NCBI GenBank assembly: GCA_964434935.1
Contig: CAYSWS010000003.1
Location: 1 to 64,000, forward strand
Source of the DNA: CAYSWS01 sp964434935
GTDB lineage: Bacteria > Patescibacteriota > WWE3 > UBA101185 > UBA10185
Direction: 5' to 3'
Length of the DNA stretch: 64,000 nt
The position numbers and the translations under genes are program-made. The notes below the pieces were generated by a model that saw nothing but the letters and a program-made list of their open reading frames with translations, searched no databases and had not been told where the DNA came from. Positions 9,705-17,935 of the stretch are shown here, piece after piece. Within the stretch, counting starts at the first letter, position 1. Every line of letters starts with the position of its first letter.

Positions 9705-9804
9705 CTTGCGTCCAAAGACAGCAAGCAGCCATAAGCCTTGCCGAGGAAACAAAAATTAGTGACAGGCTTTATTGTTTTGCGTCTTTGGGAAAGGCGCCTT
9801 TTTT
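9705..9804 (+). promoter_or_regulatory. Ribosomal protein L10 leader RNA
   Basis: The region before rplJ carries the conserved L10-leader pieces: AGACAGCAAGCAGCC, then TAAGCCTTGCCGAGGAAAC, then GACAGGCTTTATTG. In known bacteria the L10(L12) complex binds this kink-turn RNA and represses its own operon. Here the leader runs directly into a terminator hairpin whose T-tract touches the start codon, so transcription attenuation is the likely mode. Confidence 0.85.
9779..9804 (+). terminator. Attenuator terminator of the L10 leader
   Basis: GCGTCTTT (9779-9786) pairs with AAAGGCGC (9790-9797) around a GGG loop, and T residues at 9799-9804 run up to the ATG at 9805. The hairpin also contains the only purine-rich sequence near the start, so folding could block both transcription and ribosome binding. 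Confidence 0.7.
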
Positions 9805-10341
9805 ATGCCAAACCAAAAGAACCAAAACTTGATCGAAGAAATAAAAGCCAAGGTCAAAAAGGCCAGATCTATCACTTTTGTTGATTACCTGGGCTTAAAA
9901 GTCAATGACATCAACGATTTCAGACAAAAAATGACCGATGAGCAGGCTGAATCCGTCATTGCCAAGAACACCCTCATAAAACTAGCCCTTAAAGAAGAGG
10001 GTATCCACTCCCCGGAAATAGACGATCAGCTCAAAGGCCCCACGGCGGCCATATTTTCGTACAAAGACCCGGTAGCCTACTTGAAACCACTTTTCGAATT
10101 TGCCAAGAAAATGGAGTTGCCCAAGGTTAAATTTGCTGTCATAGAGGGCGTATACACAGAAGCGGACCAGGTGGAGACCATCAGCCAGCTGCCCTCCAAA
10201 GAGCAGCTACTCGCCCAAGTGGTCGGCGGCATGAAATCACCTTTATCAGGACTTGTGAATGTTTTAGGAGGAACTCAGAGAAAATTAGTTACCGTGCTAT
10301 TTAGGATAGCCGAAGACAAAAACAAAGGGGGTGCTAGCTAA
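9805..10341 (+). CDS. rplJ: 50S ribosomal protein L10
   Basis: L10 forms the base of the ribosomal stalk and binds L7/L12 dimers through its C-terminal helix. The 178 residues start MPNQKNQNLIEEIKAKVKKA and include FVDYLGLKVNDINDFRQKM and GPTAAIFSYKDPVAYLKPL. The upstream ATG at 9772 lies inside the leader RNA hairpins and would add 11 residues not expected in L10, so 9805 is chosen. The stop overlaps the rplL start by one base. The usual upstream partners rplK and rplA are absent here, as are rpoB and rpoC downstream, so the pair is detached from its common neighbourhood. Confidence 0.95.
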   Translation: MPNQKNQNLIEEIKAKVKKARSITFVDYLGLKVNDINDFRQKMTDEQAESVIAKNTLIKLALKEEGIHSPEIDDQLKGPTAAIFSYKDPVAYLKPLFEFAKKMELPKVKFAVIEGVYTEADQVETISQLPSKEQLLAQVVGGMKSPLSGLVNVLGGTQRKLVTVLFRIAEDKNKGGAS

Positions 10342-10787
10342 TGTCAGAAGATACAAAAGTCAAAGAAGAAAAAACAGAAGACGTAAAACTAACCGGAGAT
10401 GCCAAAAAGATCATGGATATGGTTGAAAAAATGAACGTGCTCGAACTTAACGATCTGGTCAAGGCTCTGGAGGACAAATTTGGAGTTTCTGCAGCCGCTC
10501 CCATGATGATGGGCACCATGCCTGCCGGTGCAGCCGGTAATGGCGGCGCTGAAGCCGAACCTGAAGAAGCACAAACCGAATTTGATGTTGTCTTAACGGA
10601 TGGCGGCGGCAACAAAATTGCTGTCATCAAAGCCGTAAGAGAAATAAACCAAGCCCTAGGATTGGTGGAGGCTAAAGGATTAGTAGAATCAGCTCCCAAA
10701 CCGGTCTTGGAAGGGGCTAAAAAAGAAGACGCTGAGGCCGCCAAGAAGAAATTGGAAGATGCCGGCGCTAAAGTGGAACTTAAATAA
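10341..10787 (+). CDS. rplL: 50S ribosomal protein L7/L12
   Basis: L7/L12 is the flexible stalk protein that recruits elongation factor GTPases. It has 148 residues, longer than the usual 120-130. The extra part is an acidic N-terminal extension (MSEDTKVKEEKTEDVKLTGD) before the dimerisation domain (IMDMVEKMNVLELNDLVKALEDKFG). An Ala/Gly/Met hinge and the C-terminal domain (FDVVLTDGGGNKIAVIKAVREI ... GLVEAKGLVE) follow. It is translationally coupled to rplJ through the TAATG overlap. Confidence 0.97.
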   Translation: MSEDTKVKEEKTEDVKLTGDAKKIMDMVEKMNVLELNDLVKALEDKFGVSAAAPMMMGTMPAGAAGNGGAEAEPEEAQTEFDVVLTDGGGNKIAVIKAVREINQALGLVEAKGLVESAPKPVLEGAKKEDAEAAKKKLEDAGAKVELK

Positions 10788-10803
10788 GACTTATAAAACT
10801 ATG

Positions 10804-11754
10804 TTACGGCTGGGCTGACTCAGCCTGGCCGTAAGCTTCTTTTACTATCTTTCCCAGTTCCATAGCCGCATCTTCCGGTGTGGCTTTATCATTCACCCAA
10901 ATACCCGCTCCCAGCTCCAAACCCCCAAACACCTTGATATGAGGAATAAAACCCATGTGCCAGTGGAACGGTTCGTGACGTTCTGTGTAGAACCAAAAAT
11001 TCCTGTCCGGAAAATCGAACATCTTGTCATAGGCTTTCAAAGCTGCTTGCAGTACGTCTGCCAGATCAGCGATCTCTTCTTCGTTGATGAAAGCCAAATT
11101 TGGTAAGTGCCTTTTTGGCAGTAACATCATCTCATAACTCCATCTGGAAGCCTGCGGCACCAATAAAGCATAGTGTTTGCTCTCGCAGATCACGCGGCTG
11201 CCTCTTTCCAGCTCATCCTGGATAAGATCACACCAATAACAGCTGCCATGCTCATCAAAGTAGGCTAAAGCGTCCTCCCTCTGCTGTCCTATAATGCCGG
11301 GAAAGCTCTTCAAAGCCACTATCTGCGAATGTGGGTGCTGCAAGGATGCCCCGGCTTTTCCACCGCGGTTATTGAATACGAACGAGTCCATGTCCTCCTT
11401 CATATAATGCTCTACCCTGTTCAATATAGCCCTGATATACCTCACCACTTGCTCATGCGGTAGATCGGAGAGGTCAACAATGGGGTCCGGCGAATGCACA
11501 ATGATCTCGTGATTCTCTAAAATGGGAAATTTGTTGGTGAACACTCTTACATTCCAGTCTTCCTGGTCCTGATAAACGGTGGGCGGCGTCATGCTCTCAT
11601 TACCTTTGGCAAAAAAATCAACTTTCTTGGCCTCGCCGGCTTTTTTGTCATCTTTTTTGGTGTCCACCGCGCCGGTCTGATCGGTCCTTTTAGCCCGTGC
11701 TGTAGCTAAAACTGAGGGTATCTTGGTCAATTTATCGAATATAATTTTTGTCAT
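10804..11754 (-). CDS. galT: Galactose-1-phosphate uridylyltransferase (GalT) family protein
   Basis: GalT-type enzymes transfer nucleotides between UDP-glucose and sugar-1-phosphates through a uridylyl-histidine. The 316 residues show the N-terminal HIT-like half with the active-site motif HPHSQ (usually HPHGQ), preceded by VFNNRGGKAGASLQ. A metal-binding C-x-x-C pair (CYWC) begins the second half, which has a second histidine set (ERHEPFHWHMGFIPH). The N terminus has an unusual Lys/Asp-rich insert (residues 20-45). It is last in a glgA-galT pair, 3 bases after glgA with an AGGAGA ribosome site. In this alpha-glucan cluster it may interconvert NDP-glucose and glucose-1-phosphate; galactose metabolism itself is not evident. 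Confidence 0.82.
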   Translation of the reverse strand: MTKIIFDKLTKIPSVLATARAKRTDQTGAVDTKKDDKKAGEAKKVDFFAKGNESMTPPTVYQDQEDWNVRVFTNKFPILENHEIIVHSPDPIVDLSDLPHEQVVRYIRAILNRVEHYMKEDMDSFVFNNRGGKAGASLQHPHSQIVALKSFPGIIGQQREDALAYFDEHGSCYWCDLIQDELERGSRVICESKHYALLVPQASRWSYEMMLLPKRHLPNLAFINEEEIADLADVLQAALKAYDKMFDFPDRNFWFYTERHEPFHWHMGFIPHIKVFGGLELGAGIWVNDKATPEDAAMELGKIVKEAYGQAESAQP

Positions 11755-11757
11755 TGT

Positions 11758-13164
11758 TTATCTCCTAGAATTTATTACTTTTTCATAAAGCTCTTTGTAC
11801 TTTTTGGCGCTTTTGGCCCAGGAAAAGTCCTTGGCCAAACACTTTTCCACCATGGTCTTATACTCTTCCTTATTTTCGAACAACCTAAACGCCTTGTCTA
11901 TAGCTTTATTTAGGCTCAAAGATGAGTAATCTTTAAAAACAAATCCGTCCTCTCCGTCGTCTACCGTATCTTTGAGACCACCGACTCCCCTGACAATGGG
12001 CGGCGTACCGTAGTGCATAGCGATCATTTGCGTGAGCCCGCAGGGTTCGTATTTGGAAGGCACAAAGAAGAAATCACTGGCGCTATATATGTTGTTGGCC
12101 AGATCCACGCTGAATTTTATATTTATGGATAAGTTGCCTTGGTACTTTGGCTCTTCGGCTAGCTGTTCAAACTTCTCTTCCCATGACTTTTCCCCTGTAC
12201 CCAACAGTACGAACTGCCCACCATTATCCAGAATGTGCGGCAGGGAAACATAGAGTATATCCAAACCTTTTTGACCGGGATCAAGGCGAGAAATAAAACT
12301 GAACATGGGTTTATCTGACTTATCCAACCCTAATTCTTTGCCCAGGCCCTCTTTATGCTGAGCTTTTTTCTTTTCCCAATCCGACTTTTTGAAATCTCTA
12401 GGGAAAAAAGAATAATCTACACCGTTGACGATGCCCGCCAGAACATCTTTCCTCTCCTGCAGTGTTTCCGCCATGCCATCGCCGAACTCCGCTGTCTTGA
12501 TCTCCTCAGCGTAAGTTTCAGAAACCGTGCTCACAAAATCGGCTGTGGTAATGCCTTGATATAAAAGGTTCAAGTCCCCGTCCCGGATGTCATAATCGAT
12601 CATGGGATGGCTGCCGGGAGAAAATCCCAGCTCTCTCACCAGCTCTACCTCAGAACGTCCCTGGTAGTTGAGATTATGCACCGTAAACAAAGTGGCTGGG
12701 CGTTCATCGTGGAATTCTTCGTTGAGGATCTGCGTGACCAGGCCTGTATGCCAGTCGTGGCAATGAATGAGATCGTAGGTGTTGTATTGGGATTTTACAT
12801 ATTCGACTACAGCCCGGGAAAAGAAAGAGAACATCTCCGTCTCGCTCTGATCATTTCTAAAAGCGTTGACCCCGCCAATGCTGAAATATTCCAGATTCTT
12901 AAACAGCAGTACATCCACATTGGAATCAGGCAGCTTGGTTTTGTGCACTTCCACATGATTGCTCTTGCCATCAAACGGCACTTCCAGTTCAAGAGCCTTG
13001 TAAACTTTTAATTTTTCAGTTTTAGCCGAGGGATAAAAAGGTACGGCCACATCAACGTTGACATCCAGTTTTTCCAAAGCTTTGGGTAGAGAACCAATAA
13101 CGTCTCCCAATCCGCCTATTTTGACAATGGGGGCTACTTCTGAAGCAGCCATCAGCACTTTCAT
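11758..13164 (-). CDS. glgA: Glycogen/starch synthase (GT5), copy 1
   Basis: GlgA extends alpha-1,4-glucan using ADP- or UDP-glucose. The 468 residues match the family. The N-terminal nucleotide-sugar loop reads KIGGLGDVIGSLPKAL (usually K-T/V-GGL-G/A-DV). HDWHTG and FTVHNLNYQG follow. The second domain carries FISRLDPGQKGLDIL and the retaining GT-B signature EPCGLTQMIAMHYGTPPIVRGVGGLKDTV. It lies in a minus-strand cluster with two GH57 enzymes and a second glgA. A TATAAT directly abuts its ATG and a GATAAT lies 9 bases upstream, so it may have its own promoter. Confidence 0.95.
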   Translation of the reverse strand: MKVLMAASEVAPIVKIGGLGDVIGSLPKALEKLDVNVDVAVPFYPSAKTEKLKVYKALELEVPFDGKSNHVEVHKTKLPDSNVDVLLFKNLEYFSIGGVNAFRNDQSETEMFSFFSRAVVEYVKSQYNTYDLIHCHDWHTGLVTQILNEEFHDERPATLFTVHNLNYQGRSEVELVRELGFSPGSHPMIDYDIRDGDLNLLYQGITTADFVSTVSETYAEEIKTAEFGDGMAETLQERKDVLAGIVNGVDYSFFPRDFKKSDWEKKKAQHKEGLGKELGLDKSDKPMFSFISRLDPGQKGLDILYVSLPHILDNGGQFVLLGTGEKSWEEKFEQLAEEPKYQGNLSINIKFSVDLANNIYSASDFFFVPSKYEPCGLTQMIAMHYGTPPIVRGVGGLKDTVDDGEDGFVFKDYSSLSLNKAIDKAFRLFENKEEYKTMVEKCLAKDFSWAKSAKKYKELYEKVINSRR

Positions 13165-13185
13165 ATTATATAGATTATCACATCT

Positions 13186-14718
13186 TCACATGGCATTTTT
13201 GCGCTTTTTCCAGGCTTCGAATTCCTTTTTGCTTTTAACATCCCGCAAATGTTTCTTGGCCAATTCCGGGATCTCGTCCCAGTCATGCTCTAAAAATGGC
13301 TTCACCGAAGGCACCTGCCTGGCACTCCACAGCTCATCCACTACATGCAAAACGTCATAAATATCCGTCCCCTGCTCCAGCTTTAAGATAGCATCTCGCC
13401 ATTTTACGGCTTTTTCAAAATCTCTCTTGGCTGACGCCTTCTCCATGGCATCGGTAAATTCCAAAATGATCTGGTTGTACCATTCGGAGGGTGTACGTTT
13501 CTTGAACGGCTCTTTGAGGTAGGTAGACGAATTCTCCAAATGCTTTTTTCTGATAAGTCCGCTTCTCTGCCATTCAAAGGCTTTGTCCATGATGGCTCGG
13601 TACATCCGGTCTGCTTTTTTGTCCTCTTTTGTCCTCCCCGAACCTCCTTTGAGCACTCTTATCACTTCTTTTAGATTGAAGGCACCGGACTCCACCATCT
13701 CCAAGCTCCACCAGGGCTTGACTGACGCCCACCAGAACTGATCGGAGGCCATGGCGCTGTCCATGAGCTTGCGGGCATTTCTGTAAGGTTCGCTGTCTTT
13801 ATTTTTGTATTTCTTCAAAGTTTTCAACACATAGTCCACGAATTTCCACTGCATCTCATGAATAGGATTATTGGGATCTTTCCAAAGCACAAATGAGTTT
13901 ACCTGTCCTTTAAGCTCAAAATCCTGCTCCGTATTGGTCCAGGTGCAGTCCCTGATGTTGACTTTTTCCACCGGCAATTTTTCTTTTAGCAGATCTCTGA
14001 CCAGCATAGGTTCGAAGAACTTATCTTTTAATATTTCGAACAAGACCTTCTCATGCCCCACCCGGTGATGACCAAAAGTTTCCGCGTCCATGACGCAGAA
14101 CCAGTAATTATCCTTATTGTGCAGGTCGGTTGTTTCCGTGATGAATGACTTAACATCCCTCACCGTAGCCGAAAGCACCAGCGAACTCACCTTTTTGTGT
14201 CTGAAGAAAACATACATGCCTGATTTTTTGTGTATATAGAACCTATCAGGCTCGGGATAACCTTTGGTGTAAGAGATCTGGGGAGCAGGCATCCACTTAT
14301 AGCCCAACTTGGCCGCCACTTTGAAAACCTTGTCGCTCACGGCCAGTTCCGGAGAAAAGAAGCCTGCCGGTTTGTACACCTCGCCAAAGATCCTCTTGTT
14401 GGTCCGCTCGTTCTGCTCTATCTGCCTCATGATCTCTTCTTCCGGTATCAGAGGCAAGAAAGCGTGGTACATACCGCTGCCCGTAAATTCTATCTGGCCT
14501 CTTTTAGCCAATTTGGCCAAGCTTTCGAGCACGTCATAATATCTCTTGTCCCGCAATAGTTGGCTGAGGGCACCGCTGATATTGACCACAACCTTGGCTT
14601 CGGGATCTGCCAGCAAGCCGTTCACCAACGGACGGTAGCTCTCGTTGACTATTCGATCCAAAATATCCGTTTGCTGATTATAAGGCTGGTAAAAATGTAG
14701 TAAGAACGTTATTTTCAT
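13186..14718 (-). CDS. Glycoside hydrolase family 57 protein (510 aa)
   Basis: GH57 enzymes are retaining alpha-glucan amylases, 4-alpha-glucanotransferases or branching enzymes. The start MKITFLLHFYQPYNQQ is the classic H-x-x-Q-P opening. The nucleophile region is GFFSPELAVS and the acid/base region is CVMDAETFGHH. FWWASVKPWW and related Trp-rich segments mark the C-terminal helical domain. It is next to another GH57 gene and between glgA copies, suggesting remodelling, branching or degradation of stored glucan. A TATAAT lies 8 bases before the ATG with no Shine-Dalgarno sequence. Exact specificity cannot be read from motifs. Confidence 0.85.
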   Translation of the reverse strand: MKITFLLHFYQPYNQQTDILDRIVNESYRPLVNGLLADPEAKVVVNISGALSQLLRDKRYYDVLESLAKLAKRGQIEFTGSGMYHAFLPLIPEEEIMRQIEQNERTNKRIFGEVYKPAGFFSPELAVSDKVFKVAAKLGYKWMPAPQISYTKGYPEPDRFYIHKKSGMYVFFRHKKVSSLVLSATVRDVKSFITETTDLHNKDNYWFCVMDAETFGHHRVGHEKVLFEILKDKFFEPMLVRDLLKEKLPVEKVNIRDCTWTNTEQDFELKGQVNSFVLWKDPNNPIHEMQWKFVDYVLKTLKKYKNKDSEPYRNARKLMDSAMASDQFWWASVKPWWSLEMVESGAFNLKEVIRVLKGGSGRTKEDKKADRMYRAIMDKAFEWQRSGLIRKKHLENSSTYLKEPFKKRTPSEWYNQIILEFTDAMEKASAKRDFEKAVKWRDAILKLEQGTDIYDVLHVVDELWSARQVPSVKPFLEHDWDEIPELAKKHLRDVKSKKEFEAWKKRKNAM

Positions 14719-14727
14719 TGGCTTGTA

Positions 14728-15987
14728 TTATAATATAGATTCTATTCTTTGGCTCATGTCCTCAATGTAGGCTAGGAGCTCCTTTTTCTCCGCCACCGTG
14801 GCATATTGTTTATAAAGATCCAAAGCTTTATGCACAAATTCGGGTGCATAGAGCATCTTGCCCCCCACATCCTGATTGGAAGCCCACCAGAATTGATCGC
14901 TGTGTAGGCTCTGCAGCAAAAGTATATGTTTGAAGATCTCGTTTTTGACTTCAACGTCTTCCAGTTTGCTCAATCTGTCCAGGTCCCACAAAGGAAAAGT
15001 GTCGAACATATCAGCCTCGGCCTTAATCTCAATATCCTTATCCTGGCGAGCGTCTTCCCCTACTTTGTGCTGCAATTCCCACAACATTTTCTGCACTTCA
15101 TTGTCCGGTTTCTCCCACAGAGGATAGATCTCACCCCGTTGTACCTGTTCCAAGTTAGCTCCCCAGGAGGATTCCACTACCTCTTTTAAAGGCAAGCTGT
15201 CAGCTTGGCTCACCAGCTCTTTTACCGTCACCAGATTTATCCCCAGCCGGTTCAGCTCTTCTACCATACTCTCCAGCAAACTTATACCCTCGTCGTAGTG
15301 GTGACCAAAGAATTCCCCATCCAAGGCCAGTACCAGATCCTTGCCTTCTTGTCGAACAAATAAGATCTGATCTATAAGGTCACCCAGCTCCACAAATCTC
15401 TTGAAAGAGAGCATGTCACTTATACCTTTGTGCCTGGTCACGATCTTGATGTTTTGGTCCTCCAGATGATAGACCGGATTATAAAGATATCCGCTGGACC
15501 TGGGCACGGCCACGTCATCGGCAAACACCCAGGTGTAGCCCATGGCGTCCAGCTGGCTAATGATGGTGCTGTTGATGGCTGCCTCAGGCGGGAAAAAACC
15601 CACAATGTCTTTGACCATAAGAGCATCCTCACCCTCAAAGCCTTTATTTTTACCAAAGTAATAGGCTAAACCTCTTTCATTAAGTACTATTTCCTGCTCT
15701 GCCAAGAAATCAGGTATTTTTGTCAGCAGCGGGTGATAGGCTCCGGTGGAAGTGAGCTCTATCTTTTCCGCTTCGAACAGCTCCTTTATTTTGCCCAGCG
15801 TATCATCAGAACCAGTAACATGCAGGAGATAGCTTAGGCTGAGGGGAATGTTTAAGGTCAGCTTAAGGTACGGTTTATTTTTTATGGTCTTGAGAATAGG
15901 TGCGTAGGATGTTTCTGTGATTTCTTTGACCGCGCCGTGTTCCTGGGTCGGTGGCTGGTAAATGTGTAACAGAAACGCTAAATTCAC
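14728..15987 (-). CDS. Glycoside hydrolase family 57 protein (shorter paralogue)
   Basis: This second GH57 enzyme has LAFLLHIYQPPTQEH at the N terminus, GFFPPEAAIN for the nucleophile and LALDGEFFGHHYDEG for the acid/base residue. It also has the FWWASNQD segment seen in its neighbour. The frame is open to a TTG at 16026, but that start lies inside a terminator stem and adds residues not expected in GH57. The GTG at 15987 begins the family sequence and stands 7 bases after a TATAAT, so it is chosen (419 residues). Sequence differences from the 510-residue neighbour suggest different activities, for example branching versus hydrolysis, but this is inference. Confidence 0.83.
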   Translation of the reverse strand: MNLAFLLHIYQPPTQEHGAVKEITETSYAPILKTIKNKPYLKLTLNIPLSLSYLLHVTGSDDTLGKIKELFEAEKIELTSTGAYHPLLTKIPDFLAEQEIVLNERGLAYYFGKNKGFEGEDALMVKDIVGFFPPEAAINSTIISQLDAMGYTWVFADDVAVPRSSGYLYNPVYHLEDQNIKIVTRHKGISDMLSFKRFVELGDLIDQILFVRQEGKDLVLALDGEFFGHHYDEGISLLESMVEELNRLGINLVTVKELVSQADSLPLKEVVESSWGANLEQVQRGEIYPLWEKPDNEVQKMLWELQHKVGEDARQDKDIEIKAEADMFDTFPLWDLDRLSKLEDVEVKNEIFKHILLLQSLHSDQFWWASNQDVGGKMLYAPEFVHKALDLYKQYATVAEKKELLAYIEDMSQRIESIL

Positions 15988-15994
15988 ATTAAAA

Positions 15995-16000
15995 ATTATA
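15995..16000 (-). promoter_or_regulatory. -10 box of the GH57 gene (leaderless type)
   Basis: TATAAT lies 7 bases before the GTG at 15987. The preceding terminator hairpin implies a separate transcript. Confidence 0.5.
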
Positions 16001-16010
16001 GCATTAAATG

Positions 16011-16118
16011 CCATTAAAAAAACCAAAGGTCAAGCCCGGAAAAGACGGTTTCGTATTCTCCTGCCCACAGAATAAGAAACTTTAATGTCTTTCCCGGGTT
16101 GGGCCCTTGGTTTAATGG
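16011..16118 (-). terminator. Long double-stem terminator after glgA copy 2
   Basis: An outer imperfect inverted repeat (16011-16046 with 16087-16118) encloses an inner stem (GTTTCGTATTCT with AGAATAAGAAAC, one mismatch). On the minus strand it follows the second glgA and ends in a run of seven T residues. At 108 bases it is far longer than a typical intrinsic terminator. Confidence 0.75.
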
Positions 16119-16151
16119 AGTTATTATAGCGAATGATTATAGGTTTGTCAA

Positions 16152-17842
16152 TTATGAGGTGAGATAATCCTCTATAGTTTTTTCGCGCACGTCTTTCTTA
16201 TTCCTAAAGGAAATCCCCTTGTTGTATAGTTTTATGTACTCCCTAGCCGAGAACTCCCAGCTGAAGTCGGACTCCATAGCATTTCTCTGCAATTTTCTCC
16301 AAAGCTTGTTGTTCTTCCTCAGTTCCAAGGCGCGTATGATGGTGGCAAACAAGGAAAAAACATTGAAATCAGAGAATACCAAACCATTACCCGTCTTTTT
16401 TGTCGAATCAAAGTTCTCTACTGTATCCGCCAAGCCCCCCACTTTTCTCACAATAGGAATGCAGCCGTACCTTAACGCCTCTATCTGCACAATACCGCAC
16501 GGCTCGAACCTTGAGGGGTAAAGTATGCAGTCAGCGCCTCCAAATACCAACCTGGGGAGTGTGAAATTGGGATAGGGATGTATGCCTACCTTATCCGGAA
16601 ACTCCTCCCTAAGAAGGTGAAGTCTGTGAGCTAAACCTCCGTCTCCTCCGCCTATTTGCACAAATTGCACATCAAAATCACGTAGAACATGAGGAAGCGC
16701 CTCAACAATAAGATCGACTCCTTTTTGGTAATCCAGTCGGCCCACAAAACCCAGAAGTAGCACATCTTCTTTCACCGGTAACCCGAACTCTTCCTGTAGG
16801 GCTTTCTTATTTATTGCTCTGTCATCAATAGAATCGATGTTGAAGTTCTTGGGCAGCATCTGGTCCGTCTCCGGATTGAACTCTTCATAGTCAAGACCGT
16901 TNNNNNNNNNNNNNNNNNNNNNNNNNNNNNNNNNNNNNNNNNNNNNNNNNNNNNNNNNNNNNNNNNNNNNNNNNNNNNNNNNNNNNNNNNNNNNNNNNNN
17001 NTCTTGGGCAGCATCTGGTCCGTCTCCGGATTGAACTCTTCATAGTCAAGACCGTTGATGATGCCGAACAACTTTCCTCTCAGCTCCAGCAGTAGCTTAT
17101 CCAGATTTTCGCCAAAATCAGGCGTTAGTATTTCCTTGGAGTACGATTTTGAAACCGTGTTCACGATATCAGAGTAAAGAATACCCCTTTTCATGAAATT
17201 TTGTGTGTTCAGGCGGGGGTTGAAAAAGTGAGCAACCGGAGACTTGCCATCATCATACTCAAGCTCCGTGGGATTGGTGTGATTGAGTAGGTAACCTTGA
17301 ATAGCCAGATTGTGAATGGTGAAAACCGAGGTGATCTTACTTAAGATGGGGTCCTTTTTATAAGTTGTTTTGAGGTAATTTGACACCAAGCCGGTGTGCC
17401 AGTCGTTGCAGTGTATAATGTCCGGCTTGAAACTATCCTGTCTAATGAACTCCAATAAACCCCGGGATAAAAGAGCCCACCTGGTAGGGTCGTCGCTATA
17501 ATTATAAACATTAGCTCTTTTCTCAAAGTATTCCTGATTTTCCAGGAAATAGGTTATTACACCATCTTCGCCGGTGTAACTTTTCACATTGCAGATCAGG
17601 TAGGGATTATTCTCATCGTCCGTAGGAACCTCAAGCCCTTCGTAAACCATTTCCATATGGTATTTCTCCAGATCTATAGACCCGAATTTAGGCATGAAGA
17701 TGCGCACGTCAACCCCCAAGGGAAGCATGTTACGAGAAAGGTAGGCTACAACACTGGAAAACCCGCCAACAGTGGCATAGGGAGCTGCCTCAGCGGCTAC
17801 CATGAGAACCTTAAGGTCCTTTTTAGCTTTAGCGCTAGACAT
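16152..17842 (-). CDS. glgA: Glycogen/starch synthase (GT5), copy 2, interrupted by assembly gap
   Basis: The N-terminal part has VLMVAAEAAPYATVGGFSSVV, HCNDWHTG and FTIHNLAIQG. The C-terminal part has GFVGRLDYQKGVDLI and RFEPCGIVQIEALRYGCIPIVRKVGGLADTV. One hundred Ns split them, but the 55 bases at 16847-16901 reappear at 17002-17056. Collapsing the duplicate and the Ns keeps the frame (...ETDQMLPKNFNIDSIDD...) and yields about 511 residues. The gene is therefore probably intact and the gap artificial. The nucleotide-sugar loop TVGGFSSVV departs from KxGGLxDV, including the usual lysine, so donor use may differ. TAGAAT at 17849-17854 stands 6 bases before the ATG. Confidence 0.88.
16902..17001. 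other. Scaffold gap (100 N)
   Basis: Exactly 100 N characters join two contigs that share an identical 55-base end. It is an unmerged overlap rather than missing sequence. Confidence 0.95.
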
Positions 17843-17848
17843 GGATAC

Positions 17849-17854
17849 ATTCTA
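17849..17854 (-). promoter_or_regulatory. -10 box of glgA copy 2 (leaderless type)
   Basis: TAGAAT lies 6 bases before the ATG at 17842; no ribosome-binding site is seen. Confidence 0.5.
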
Positions 17855-17935
17855 ACACAGTTCAAGCCCGGCTGCAGGGAGTTTTTCCTATAATCACAGG
17901 CAATATTGATATTTTTGATATGAGATTATGATGCT

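Noticed and set aside
14728..16026. Long start (TTG at 16026) for the shorter GH57 gene
   Set aside because: It lies within the T-tract of a terminator and precedes the promoter box; the GTG at 15987 matches the family N terminus.
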